A DNA stretch of 64,000 nucleotides from Stenotrophomonas sp. UBA2629. GTDB lineage: Bacteria; Pseudomonadota; Gammaproteobacteria; Xanthomonadales; Xanthomonadaceae. The stretch is taken from contig DEOB01000010.1 of the NCBI GenBank assembly GCA_002359895.1, positions 413,791 to 477,790 of the forward strand, in the 5' to 3' direction. Below, one piece after another: positions 1 to 8,051 of this stretch; the first letter of the stretch is position 1; every line of letters starts with the position of its first letter. The notes below the pieces were generated by a model. It ran no database searches. It was not told the origin of the DNA and saw only the letters and a list, made by a program, of their open reading frames with translations. A program made the translations under genes and the position numbers.

Positions 1-175
1 GGAGAGGGGCTTCAAAACTGCGGTTGCAAGCGTCGCTTCAACTTGCATTGAACATAGCCCGTCTCCGCTCGCGGGAGAGGGGCTTCAAAACTGCGGTTGC
101 AAGCGACGCTTCAATTGCATTGAACATAGCCCCTCTCCCCTTGCGGGAGAGGGGTTGGGGAGAGGGGGCTTTACG
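1..175. repeat. Tandem 72-73 bp repeat with G/C-rich hairpins
   Basis: Two almost identical units lie head to tail at 1-73 and 74-145. A third begins at 146 and diverges after about nine bases. Each unit carries an imperfect palindrome around GAAGCGACGCTT and ends in a GAACATAGCCC segment followed by C-rich sequence. The C-rich sequence can pair with the GGGAGAGGGG that opens the next unit. The units differ at only a few positions, which suggests recent duplication. The array begins at the window edge, so more copies may lie upstream. The CCCCTCTCC / GGGAGAGGGG / TTGGGGAGAGGG pattern recurs at 52218-52263, which makes it a dispersed intergenic element. There is no coding potential. Confidence 0.8.
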
Positions 176-180
176 CAAAT

Positions 181-219
181 AAAAAAAGCCGCGATTCCAA
201 GCAGGATTCGCGGCTTTTT
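181..219 (-). terminator. Rho-independent terminator after the DUF6172 gene
   Basis: A run of A, then GCCGCGA, a short loop and TCGCGGC followed by a run of T form a symmetric stem (about 181-194 with 208-219). Read on the minus strand it sits about 85 bp past the DUF6172 stop codon and ends the aminotransferase-to-DUF6172 group. A/T runs on both sides mean it could also stop plus-strand transcripts. Confidence 0.8.
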
Positions 220-303
220 GTATTCCTGAACAGCCTCGCGTCAATGACGTGCTGTTACCTCAGTGGCAGCGCCCCATGTCGGCAGCGTTACCACCGCAGT
301 GAA

Positions 304-639
304 TCAATCTTCGAAGTCGTTTTCCGAGCCGGATGCGGCTTCCGCTGCAGCGGCCGGGCGCGGGGTGCGCTTGCCGGACTTGCTCAGCACTTCGACGTAG
401 AACTGGGTGTTGCCACCGGCGACCAGTGCATCAATCGCGCGGAACAGCTCGTCATAGGCCACCGGCTTGGCCGAGGCTTCGTCCACGCCAAGCTTGCTGT
501 CGAAGCCCCAGACATCGGCGCCGGCCGGCAGGGCCTTGCCACGCTCACGCTTGGTGTACTTGCGGATGTCGTGTTTGCTGGCTTCCAGCAGGCGGTCGGG
601 GTGCTTGCCTTCAAGGTCGAGGCGGTAGGTCTTTTTCAC
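304..639 (-). CDS. DUF6172 family protein
   Basis: A 111-residue cytoplasmic protein matching the small DUF6172 family, whose function is unknown. The conserved part is the N-terminal half, with a basic stretch (KHDIRKY, then KRERGKALP, residues 22-38) followed by a W-GFD-K-G pattern. The last 20 residues are Ala-rich and then acidic, and are probably disordered. I chose the GTG at 639 because the family pattern begins KKTYRL there and a GAG-containing ribosome site lies just upstream. An ATG 18 codons earlier would add residues that look unlike the family. It is last in a minus-strand group after the methyltransferase (82 bp gap) and before a strong terminator. No signal peptide or membrane segment is visible. 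Confidence 0.7.
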   Translation of the reverse strand: MKKTYRLDLEGKHPDRLLEASKHDIRKYTKRERGKALPAGADVWGFDSKLGVDEASAKPVAYDELFRAIDALVAGGNTQFYVEVLSKSGKRTPRPAAAAEAASGSENDFED

Positions 640-721
640 GGGAATCTCGTTGATGTGCCGGCCAGAACGGTCGGCGGAAAAGGAATGGCGCAATTATCGG
701 TGCAAACGGCTGAGTCGTGGC

Positions 722-1423
722 TCAATCGCGCTTTGCGACCAGCAGCCAGTTGTTGAAGGGGGTGTTGCCGTACAGCGGTGTGGCGGTGACGGAGAGCCCG
801 CATTGCTGCAGATAAGCGCAGATGACGTCCAGATCCAGGTAATGGCGCGGCTGCGAGCGCATCCAGCCGATCAGGTTGGCCGCCCGGTCGCCAATGCGCG
901 AAACGCGGCTGCGCCGGCTGCCATCGGCCACCGTCATGCGGATCACCAGCCGGTCGCCATGCCCCAGCATTGCCGCAGTATGCCGCAGCAGGGTGCGTTG
1001 GCCCTCGGCTGTCAGATACTGCAGCACATCAAGCACAGCGACGCTGCCTTGATGGCTGGGGAGCGTGGTGGCCAGGTCCACGGCGTTGAAATGAACGCCC
1101 GGCAAGGCGGCACCGGCCGCAGCGATGCTGGCCCGGCGGAGTTTGGCGGCGTCGTTGTCCACGCCCAGGTAGGTCATGCGTTGGCCGTCCTGGCGCAGCG
1201 CGTGGGCCAGCAGGCCCAGGCCGCAACCCAGGTCGAGCACGGGGCCTTGGCTGCCTCGCAGGGCTGCGAGCACGCCGGGATACAGCGGATCGCTGCGCAG
1301 CTTCATCAGGGCGTAGCAGTAGTCGCCCCAATTCTTCCAAGGCCGGGCAGGGGCAAAGGCAGTGGCGATGGCGCGGGCATCATCGGCGGTCATGGCCTGA
1401 TGAGGAGCGCTCTGGGTAGTCAC
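722..1423 (-). CDS. Class I SAM-dependent methyltransferase
   Basis: A 233-residue protein with the glycine-rich SAM-binding motif VLDLGCGLG (62-70), an acidic residue after the second strand (LGVDND) and a later AVLDVLQYL strand, as in the Rossmann-fold methyltransferases. The substrate cannot be told from sequence. The chosen GTG start at 1423 overlaps the stop of the upstream GDSL gene in a GTGA arrangement, which suggests translational coupling. A longer reading from ATG 1480 would overlap that gene by 60 bp. The coupling to a GDSL hydrolase hints that both act on a related small molecule or lipid, but this is inference. Confidence 0.75.
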   Translation of the reverse strand: MTTQSAPHQAMTADDARAIATAFAPARPWKNWGDYCYALMKLRSDPLYPGVLAALRGSQGPVLDLGCGLGLLAHALRQDGQRMTYLGVDNDAAKLRRASIAAAGAALPGVHFNAVDLATTLPSHQGSVAVLDVLQYLTAEGQRTLLRHTAAMLGHGDRLVIRMTVADGSRRSRVSRIGDRAANLIGWMRSQPRHYLDLDVICAYLQQCGLSVTATPLYGNTPFNNWLLVAKRD

Positions 1424-2064
1424 GCCGGCGTTTGAGCCTTGAGCAGCGCGGCGGCCACCGGCAGCGCCTGTTGCATCCAACGCTGGTACATCAGCGCCGA
1501 GGGGTGCAGGCCGTCTTCGACCAGCATCGCCGGGTTGGCGCCGTCGTCCCGGCTGGTGGCGGTGATGTCGACAAAGGCCACGTTGTAATCACCGCAGCAG
1601 GCGCTGGCGGCGGCGTTGAAGTCGTCGATCTCACGGGCAACCTGGGCGGCATCGCGGCCATTGGCCTGGGCGTAAGGCGTGAAGCCCCAGTCCGGTGTGG
1701 ACAGCACCAGCACCCGTGCCGGGTTTTCACCAGCAAGGGCAATCGCGCGCTGCAGCAGCTGTTCGAACTGCTGCCGGTACTCGGCCAGCGGCCGGCCCCG
1801 GTATTGGTTGTTGACGCCGATCAGCAGGCTGACCAACGCGAACGGCCCCTGCGGTGCGGCTTCGTCGATGGCAGCGGCCAGTTCGTCAGTGGTCCAGCCG
1901 GTGGTGGCGATGACCTGAGGGTCTTCCAGGCTGATGCCTTCCGCGCGCAGGGCGGCTGCCAGTTGATACGGCCAGGTGCCCGGCGCAGGCACACCTTCAC
2001 CGATGGTGTAGGAGTCGCCCAGTGCGAGGTAGCGCAACGATGTGTCGCTGGAATTCATGGTCAT
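1420..2064 (-). CDS. SGNH/GDSL-family hydrolase
   Basis: A 214-residue SGNH hydrolase. Block I is LGDSYTIGEG with the nucleophile Ser18. Block III is GVNNQ near residue 85. Block V is DGLHPS, supplying Asp184 and His187. The catalytic set is therefore complete. Members of this family are esterases, lipases or acyl-thioesterases. No signal peptide is evident, so it is probably cytoplasmic. It lies 7 bp after the AlaA-like aminotransferase gene and overlaps the methyltransferase start by 4 bp, so the three are likely co-transcribed. Two in-frame ATGs are possible (2064 and 2058). Confidence 0.82.
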   Translation of the reverse strand: MTMNSSDTSLRYLALGDSYTIGEGVPAPGTWPYQLAAALRAEGISLEDPQVIATTGWTTDELAAAIDEAAPQGPFALVSLLIGVNNQYRGRPLAEYRQQFEQLLQRAIALAGENPARVLVLSTPDWGFTPYAQANGRDAAQVAREIDDFNAAASACCGDYNVAFVDITATSRDDGANPAMLVEDGLHPSALMYQRWMQQALPVAAALLKAQTPA

Positions 2065-2071
2065 CGTGTGA

Positions 2072-3337
2072 TCAGGCCCGGCGCGACTTCAGCGGAACGA
2101 CCTTGGTCACCGCCTCGGCACGGCGCGCCAGTAGTTTGTCGATGCGGCTGAACACATCACGCATCACGCTGGCCTCCGGCAGCAGGGTCACGCGGAAGTG
2201 GTTGCGGTAGGGCACGTTGAAGCTGGACCCGGGCACCACCAGCACGCCTTCTTCTTCCATCAACTGCAGGGCGAAATTGTGGTCGTCAAAGCCCTGTGCC
2301 GCCGGCCCTACCACGGCCGGGAAGGCATACAGCGCACCGGACGGCGCCACCAGCGACAGGTGCTCACTGGCCTCACAGGCCTCGATGACCGCGCGGCGGG
2401 TTTCGTACAGCCGGCCACCGGGCGAGCACAGCGCGCTGATGGTGTCCGCGCCGCTCACGGCCGCTTCGATGGCGTACTGGCCGGGCACGTTGGCGCACAG
2501 GCGCAGCGCGCTGAGCAGATCCAGCGCGGCGCGGAACTCGCCGAGGCGCTCGCCGGCACCGGACAGCAGCATCCAGCCCACACGCCAGCCGCAGGCACGG
2601 TGCACCTTGCTCAGGCCGCTGAAGGTCAGGCACGGGTGGTCACCGGCCAGTGGCGCGACCGGCTGGAACTGCGCATCGTCGTAAAGAATCTGGTCGTAGA
2701 TTTCGTCCACCAGCAGCAACAGGTTGTGCTTGCGGGCGACGGCCACGATTTTTTCCAGCAGCTCGCGCGGGTAGCTGGCGCCGGCCGGGTTGTTGGGGTT
2801 GATCAGCACGATGGCGCGGGTGCGCGAGGACACCAGCGTTTCCATCTCCACCGGGTCGGGCAGGAAGCCGTTTTCCGGGCGGCAGCGGTAATACACCGGG
2901 CGGCCGTCGTTGAGGATGGTGGCCGCCGACCACAGCGGGTAATCGGGCGAGGGCACCAGCACTTCATCGCCGGGGTTGAGCAGCGCCCGCAGCGACAGAT
3001 CAATCAGCTCGGACACGCCATTACCCAGAAACACGCGGTCGGCCACGGCATCGGGCGCGCCGCGACGGGCATACGCATTGGCGATGGCTTCACGCGCCAC
3101 CGGCAGGCCCTGCTGGTGGGTGTAGGGATCGGTACGGCCCATGTCGTCGGCGATGGCGCGCTGCAGGTGTTCCGGGGCGCGGAAACCAAAGGCGCCGGGA
3201 TTACCGATGTTGAGCTTGATCAGCGTGCGCCCCTGCGCCTCCAGCTCCCGCGCTCGTCGGGCCAGTTCACCACGGATTTCGTAGCGGACTTCGGACAGAC
3301 GTTCACGGATGGCGAGCGGTTTGGCGGGGGTTGACAT
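2072..3337 (-). CDS. alaA: AlaA-type pyridoxal-phosphate aminotransferase
   Basis: A 421-residue fold-type I aminotransferase closely resembling E. coli AlaA (formerly YfbQ), which makes alanine from pyruvate and glutamate. It shows KLNIGNPGAFGF near 41-52, GNGVSELI, PDYPLW, NPNNPAG (180-186) and DEIYDQILYDDA (from 211). The PLP lysine sits in SGLSK (Lys244), and LRLCANVP is typical of this subgroup. The start ATG at 3337 begins MSTPAKPL and aligns with the family. The reading frame stays open upstream, but that extension is unlike any aminotransferase. It is the first gene of the minus-strand group and diverges from rsgA, with about 165 bp between the two starts. Confidence 0.85.
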   Translation of the reverse strand: MSTPAKPLAIRERLSEVRYEIRGELARRARELEAQGRTLIKLNIGNPGAFGFRAPEHLQRAIADDMGRTDPYTHQQGLPVAREAIANAYARRGAPDAVADRVFLGNGVSELIDLSLRALLNPGDEVLVPSPDYPLWSAATILNDGRPVYYRCRPENGFLPDPVEMETLVSSRTRAIVLINPNNPAGASYPRELLEKIVAVARKHNLLLLVDEIYDQILYDDAQFQPVAPLAGDHPCLTFSGLSKVHRACGWRVGWMLLSGAGERLGEFRAALDLLSALRLCANVPGQYAIEAAVSGADTISALCSPGGRLYETRRAVIEACEASEHLSLVAPSGALYAFPAVVGPAAQGFDDHNFALQLMEEEGVLVVPGSSFNVPYRNHFRVTLLPEASVMRDVFSRIDKLLARRAEAVTKVVPLKSRRA

Positions 3338-3501
3338 TTCGGCAGTACTGTCAAAGGCATGGAAGCCGCATGGTAGCTGAATTGTTGCGCTGCGGGGCGA
3401 AGGTTCCATTGCCAACCAAAAGGGCTGGCGAGGGGCCTTTGCGGGCACTTCCCACATCGCGCTGTGCCAGTACTCGCCACCGGGCCCGGTAGAATTGCCG
3501 G

Positions 3502-4599
3502 ATGAGAGATTCCATCGATTTCGAGCAGCTCCGCTTTATTGGCTGGCCTTGGTCTGGCGCCCCCGAGGAGCCGAGCTGGCAGGCGGCCTTTGCCGCCCAT
3601 CCACAGGCACGGCCGGCGCGGGTGATCGAACAGCACCGCTCCGGCTACGTGGTGGCCGATGCGCCCGAGGCCAGCCTGAAGACCGAATCGCCCCCGGAAT
3701 GGCAGCGCCCGCGCTTCCCCAGCCATGAGCGCGCGGCGGTGGGCGATTGGGTGTTGCTGGAGGGCATTCGCATTGTTGCGCTGTTGCCGCGGCGCACCTC
3801 GATCAAGCGCGGCGCGGCCGGTGAGCATTACCACCAGCAGGTGATTGCCGCGAACATCGACACGGTGTTCATCGTCTGCGGGCTGGATTCGGACTTCAAC
3901 CCACGCCGCATCGAGCGCTATCTGTTGTTGGTGGGCGGCGGCGGTGCGGCGCCGGTAGTGGTGCTGACCAAGGCTGACCAGACCGAATACAGCGAAGATG
4001 CGCTGGCGGTGCTGGAAGAGTTGGCCGCGCAGGACATCCCGCTGCTGGCGATCAATGGCAAAGACCCGGCCAGCGTGGCGGCACTGATGCCGTGGCTGCA
4101 GCCCGGCCACACCATCGTGCTGGTGGGCTCGTCGGGTGCCGGCAAATCCACGCTCACCAACACGCTGTTGGGCGAGGAACGGATGAAGACCAACACGGTG
4201 CGCGTGAACGATTCGCGCGGCCGCCACACCACCACGTACCGCGCGCTGATGTCGCTGCCGACCGGCGCGTGTCTGATCGATACGCCCGGCATGCGCGAGC
4301 TGAAGCCAACCGGCGAGGAAACCCTGGCCGAAGGCGGCTTTGCCGACATCGAAGCGCTGACCCAGCTGTGCCGGTTCCGCAACTGCGCGCACGACCAAGA
4401 GCCGGGCTGCGCGGTGCAGGAAGCCATCGAGAACGGCGACATCGAAGAAAGCCGCCTGCAGAACTACCTCAAGCTGCGCGAGGAAGTGGCCACGGCTGCG
4501 GCCAAACTTGCCCAGCGCCAAGCCGAGCAGGCTACCGAGCGCAAAAGCACCGGTCGCGGCGCGCAATGGCGGCCGATCGGGAAGGGCAAGCGGCGTTGA
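3502..4599 (+). CDS. rsgA: Ribosome small-subunit GTPase RsgA
   Basis: A 365-residue circularly permuted GTPase that acts late in 30S subunit maturation. An N-terminal OB-fold region is followed by the G motifs in permuted order: G4 TKAD (156-159), G1 GSSGAGKST (209-217) and G3 DTPG (260-263). A zinc-binding knuckle follows, with Cys290, Cys295, His297 and Cys303. The C-terminal tail is very basic (GKGKRR), as expected for an rRNA-binding protein. The N-terminal part carries about 15 extra residues between the OB strands relative to E. coli, a mild variation. It is a single gene on the plus strand and I saw no terminator directly after it. Confidence 0.93.
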   Translation: MRDSIDFEQLRFIGWPWSGAPEEPSWQAAFAAHPQARPARVIEQHRSGYVVADAPEASLKTESPPEWQRPRFPSHERAAVGDWVLLEGIRIVALLPRRTSIKRGAAGEHYHQQVIAANIDTVFIVCGLDSDFNPRRIERYLLLVGGGGAAPVVVLTKADQTEYSEDALAVLEELAAQDIPLLAINGKDPASVAALMPWLQPGHTIVLVGSSGAGKSTLTNTLLGEERMKTNTVRVNDSRGRHTTTYRALMSLPTGACLIDTPGMRELKPTGEETLAEGGFADIEALTQLCRFRNCAHDQEPGCAVQEAIENGDIEESRLQNYLKLREEVATAAAKLAQRQAEQATERKSTGRGAQWRPIGKGKRR

Positions 4600-4743
4600 T
4601 GCAAACCCGCGCGTCAGAAGCGACGGGACAGGTAACAGCATTGCCGGCACTATTCGGTGCGCCATGAACAAATCTTCTTTGGGGATCACCGCAAGCGGAG
4701 TTCGCCCGCAGCGAGGGTGTTATGGCGCAGCCGGTAAAGGCCT

Positions 4744-4986
4744 TCAAAAGGGCAAAGTACAAGCAACAGCGGTCAGCGCCATCGCGATGAAAAGCAGCCG
4801 TAGCAGCCAACGGAAAACCTGCTCATCGTTGTTGGCCGCTGGGGTGATGATCTCGATGATGTCGTCGGCTAGATTTTCATCAACGTCCTCTGTCATGCCA
4901 TCGCAGGCATCATCGGCAGAAGGCGACGTGGCAGGCGGGTCAATACGAGGTTTTTCGGGCGCTTGACGGGGAGTGGGTGAGCACAC
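4744..4986 (-). CDS. Small single-pass membrane protein next to the ECF sigma gene
   Basis: Up to 80 residues from a GTG at 4986, or 50 from the ATG at 4896. The N-terminal part is Pro-rich, then acidic (EDVDENLADDIIEII). It is followed by one hydrophobic segment (FRWLLRLLFIAMALTAVAC) at the very C terminus, so it looks like a tail-anchored inner-membrane protein. It starts 12 bp after the sigma-factor stop and is probably co-transcribed. I do not recognise a family. It lacks the zinc-binding motif of ZAS anti-sigma factors, yet its position makes an accessory or anti-sigma role conceivable. Confidence 0.55.
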   Translation of the reverse strand: MCSPTPRQAPEKPRIDPPATSPSADDACDGMTEDVDENLADDIIEIITPAANNDEQVFRWLLRLLFIAMALTAVACTLPF

Positions 4987-4998
4987 GGTCGCAGGCGG

Positions 4999-5712
4999 CT
5001 AGGTCATTTCATTCAGTGAAAGCCGAAGCCTGGCTCTGGCGCGGCTGAGGTGGCTTTTTATCGTGCCAACTGCAAGCCCTGTCACCCTTGCGATGTCGGC
5101 GATGGGCATCTCCTCAAAGTAATGCTTCTGCAGCATCTCACGCTCCACAGCACCCAGACGCGCAATGGCGGCACGCAGCACTTGGACTACCTGGTTCTGA
5201 ATCAGAGGCCCGGCAAGATCCTGCGGCAGCACCTGTTCGTCGAGCAGGGTTTGAAGGGTGCTGTCGGGCATGGGAATGGCCCTGTGCTTTCGTAGATGTC
5301 TGTACGCGGTTGAATGCGCCACATGGGCAATCCACGTGGCCAATGACGAATCGAAGCGGAATGTATGCAGGTGCCGGTAAACCTGCAGATAGCATTCCTG
5401 ATTCAGGTCGCGTACGTCCTCCGGATCAGGCACCAACCGAGCAATCACGGTGGCGCTTAATCGCTGATACTTCTGCACCAACGTCTTGAAGGCGTCATTG
5501 GAGCCGAGGATGACACGGCGTACCAGTATGTAGTCTTCGCCTTCAGTGACTGACCGGGACATGGCCACGCTGCCGCCGGACCCGGCTGTGGGTTCAACCG
5601 GCGAGGAAACGGCACGGCAGGAGTACTCGCTGGAGGCTTCAAGCTCTGCAAGCAGAAAAACCTGTGGATTCACAGGCTGGGCTTGCCGGGCCGCATATGG
5701 ATTTCTGTTCAT
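4999..5712 (-). CDS. ECF-family RNA polymerase sigma factor
   Basis: The 237-residue protein (from ATG 5712, with an AGGGA site upstream) has an ECF layout. A sigma-2 region spans about 75-145, including the QECYLQVYRHLHTFRFDSS and WIAHVAHSTAYRHLRKHR stretches. A sigma-4 region spans 180-232 with the helix-turn-helix IADIARVTGLAVGTIKSHLSRARARL. The first 50 residues are an unusual low-complexity extension. A shorter start at ATG 5565 would give a typical 188-residue ECF factor, and a longer frame runs to 5856. It is flanked on the same strand by two small membrane proteins. No classical zinc anti-sigma is present, so control may be unusual or autoregulatory. Confidence 0.82.
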   Translation of the reverse strand: MNRNPYAARQAQPVNPQVFLLAELEASSEYSCRAVSSPVEPTAGSGGSVAMSRSVTEGEDYILVRRVILGSNDAFKTLVQKYQRLSATVIARLVPDPEDVRDLNQECYLQVYRHLHTFRFDSSLATWIAHVAHSTAYRHLRKHRAIPMPDSTLQTLLDEQVLPQDLAGPLIQNQVVQVLRAAIARLGAVEREMLQKHYFEEMPIADIARVTGLAVGTIKSHLSRARARLRLSLNEMT

Positions 5713-6168
5713 GACCGTCCCTGGTCGAACCTGTTCGTCAGCGGAAAATGCGGATTGCCGACGCATATGGATGCCGGTGGCGTACCAGCAGCTCTGCGGC
5801 GACGGATGAAGGTGCATGACTTGCAGCGACCGCCGATGCACGTGGCATGAAATCAATCAACGGTGGGCGCGTGATCATTGGCTGCCAATCCATTTGCTCA
5901 CTCCCATGCGGTTGCTTTCCAGAAGCTTATGGGCCCTTTGCGGTATGCAGGAAAGCGAAAAAATCTCTGGCCATCTGCGGCACTGTTCAAGGTGTGTCCA
6001 GTTGCCTGGCGTGAGGCGTTGCGCATGTGCAGTGAGGGTTGTTTCCATCTTCCACAAGCCTTTGCTGGAGGGTGCATCGTAGGGTTGCAACTGCATCGTG
6101 GTTTACCGTGATTACCGCGCGGGTGAGGTGGAAGCAGAACCGGCCGGGTTCTGGTGGCAGCGGATGAT
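5713..6168. other. 456-bp stretch with no convincing gene
   Basis: Several short open frames exist on both strands, but none has a recognisable protein pattern or a good ribosome site. On the minus strand it is the upstream region of the sigma-factor gene and may hold its promoter. I could not pick out a clear -35/-10 pair. Confidence 0.5.
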
Positions 6169-6492
6169 TCACCGCGCATGGCGCGCAGCGATGACGTAGT
6201 AGGCCAGTTGAGCAACCGCAATCGACCCGACCAGCACAGCCAACGCCTCCGGCCCGAAATCGTCTATCTGCTTGCGGTGCAGGGTGTACAGCCCGATTGC
6301 GGCGTTGAGAAGCGTCAGGCCCCAACGAAGCGAAGACATTCTGCTGCGGCGCTGGTCGGCTTTCACCAATGACGTGATTACTTCTTCTGATATGTGCGGT
6401 GCAAAGAGTTTGCTTCGTGCGCGCGCATCGGCGACGGCCTGGATGGCATACGCAAAGCAGATGGCTAGCGTGATGGGGATAAGCTCTTGCAT
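6169..6492 (-). CDS. Small two-to-three-pass membrane protein of unknown function
   Basis: A 107-residue protein starting at ATG 6492 with a GCGAGG ribosome site. A hydrophobic N-terminal segment (IPITLAICFAYAIQAVA) is followed by a charged loop with ISEEVITSLVKADQRRSR. Two further hydrophobic segments follow (LRWGLTLLNAAIGLYTL and LAVLVGSIAVAQLAYYVIAA). The layout recalls small DUF6249-like membrane proteins found beside ECF sigma genes in xanthomonads, but I am not certain of the family. It lies upstream of the sigma gene on the same strand with a long gap, and may belong to its regulon or regulate its activity. Confidence 0.6.
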   Translation of the reverse strand: MQELIPITLAICFAYAIQAVADARARSKLFAPHISEEVITSLVKADQRRSRMSSLRWGLTLLNAAIGLYTLHRKQIDDFGPEALAVLVGSIAVAQLAYYVIAARHAR

Positions 6493-6781
6493 GGCGGCCT
6501 CGCGTTGCGGTGGGGTGAAGTTGATGAAGGGTTTATCCAAGAGAGCCGTCGTCCACGCGAAAGGTTGCAGAGCGCCGTTGAGAATTTTGAGTGGTGCTGG
6601 CAGCTGCGCATGCGGACTGCGACAAACGCTTCCACAATCCGCCAATGCGGCGCAGACTCGGTCGCCGGGTGTCGTGTGCTCAAGCTCTTGATGAAGTCAT
6701 TATTTGAGACAGGACAGAAAAGTCAGGGTCCTGTTCACGCGAACGAACCTGGGCAGTCCCACTTGCGCCATCGGAGGTGGC

Positions 6782-8038
6782 ATGGACAACGCAACCCTTC
6801 ATCCGGATTCCGCCATCGCGCATCACGCTGCACTTGACGCACGGATGGTGGCGGCGGTGCGCGGCATCCGTCTGCTGACGTTGACCAGCTGGCCTGCATC
6901 GGAACAGGCGCCGTTTCTGCAGAGTGTGGCGCGTGGCAACCCGCTGTTGCCGCAGGTGGAATACGCCAAGCAGGATTTCAGCGACGCGCGACGTGAGCTT
7001 GCCGCCATCGGCAGCGCGGTTGATGAAACGCATCCGCTGGGCGCTTACCTGCGCGATTCCGTACGCAGCTGGGATTTGGCCGCGCAGTTGCTGGAAGCGC
7101 TGGGAACGCAGGCGGTGGACCATTGCTCCAGCCAGTTGTTTGGTGTGCCCGAGCAGCCGATGCCTGGCAACGGGCCAACCACACGCGAAGCGGCGCGGCA
7201 TTTCATCCAGATTGCACAGGAGCTGGACCACGAACTGCTGGCACCGGAAGAAACCGTGCCGGTATCGGCCACCGCGCTGCAGTTGCAGCTGCAGTCCGAT
7301 CTTGATGACTTCTTCGACGGCCGCGTGATCACCGTGGAGCTGGATGCTGGCCTGATCGCCAAGGCCGCTGCCGGTGCCACCCGCATCCGTCTGCGCACCA
7401 GTGCGTGCTTCAGCGCCTACGACCGCGCGCAGTTGTTCCACCATGAAGCATTGGTGCATTCGCTCACTGCGCTCAATGGCCGTGATCAGGTGATGCTGCC
7501 GAGTATGGGCCTGTCGTCACCGCGTATCACCGCAACGCAGGAAGGCCTGGCGACGTTTGCCGAGCAGATCACCGGCAGCATCGACATCCAGCGGCTCAAG
7601 CGCATCAGCCTGCGGATTGAGGCCATTGCGATGGCACGCGAAGGGGCCGACTTCATCCAGGTGTTCACCTATTTCCGCGATGCGGGGCAAACCGCAGAGG
7701 AGAGTTTTTCCTCAGCGCAGCGGGTGTTCCGTGGCGTGCCGACGAGCGGCGGGGCGGCGTTCACCAAGGACACCGTTTATCTGCGTGGCATGGTGTCGGT
7801 GCATACGTTCTTCCGGCAGATGCTGCGCGAGGACAAGCTGAAAACCTGCCGTTGGCTGTTTGCCGGCAAGATGACCCTGCACGACGCGCAGGCGCTGGCG
7901 CCGCTGTTTGAATCCGGCGTGCTGGCGCCGCCGCGCTGGTTGCCGCATTGGCTCAACCGCGCCAATGGGCTGGCCGGTGCATTGGCGTTTTCGTTGTTCG
8001 CCAACCGCATCCGCATGGACCAGATTGGCGAGACCTGA
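6782..8038 (+). CDS. DUF1704 / QEGLA-motif putative metalloprotease
   Basis: A 418-residue protein of the DUF1704 family, annotated elsewhere as 'flavohemoglobin expression-modulating QEGLA motif protein'. It contains HEALVH (221-226), an HExxxH metal-binding motif, and TQEGLA (252-257), whose Glu254 would be the third ligand. The eukaryotic relative MATCAP is a tubulin tyrosine carboxypeptidase using the same motifs, so a zinc peptidase activity is likely. The bacterial substrate is unknown. The start at 6782 is fixed by a strong GGAGGTGG site. No signal peptide is visible. It stands alone on the plus strand, and a 7-bp hairpin overlaps its stop. Confidence 0.8.
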   Translation: MDNATLHPDSAIAHHAALDARMVAAVRGIRLLTLTSWPASEQAPFLQSVARGNPLLPQVEYAKQDFSDARRELAAIGSAVDETHPLGAYLRDSVRSWDLAAQLLEALGTQAVDHCSSQLFGVPEQPMPGNGPTTREAARHFIQIAQELDHELLAPEETVPVSATALQLQLQSDLDDFFDGRVITVELDAGLIAKAAAGATRIRLRTSACFSAYDRAQLFHHEALVHSLTALNGRDQVMLPSMGLSSPRITATQEGLATFAEQITGSIDIQRLKRISLRIEAIAMAREGADFIQVFTYFRDAGQTAEESFSSAQRVFRGVPTSGGAAFTKDTVYLRGMVSVHTFFRQMLREDKLKTCRWLFAGKMTLHDAQALAPLFESGVLAPPRWLPHWLNRANGLAGALAFSLFANRIRMDQIGET

Positions 8039-8051
8039 GCTGAGGCTCAGG
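8034..8051. terminator. Small hairpin across the convergent stops of the DUF1704 and dadA genes
   Basis: CCTGAGC (8034-8040) pairs with GCTCAGG (8045-8051) around a TGAG loop. The hairpin overlaps the end of the plus-strand gene and the end of the minus-strand gene. There is no T run, so termination is only suggested by position. Confidence 0.35.

Noticed and set aside
1..145. Possible CRISPR array
   Set aside because: The units are contiguous 72-73 bp repeats without unique spacers, only two full copies are present, and no cas gene is nearby.
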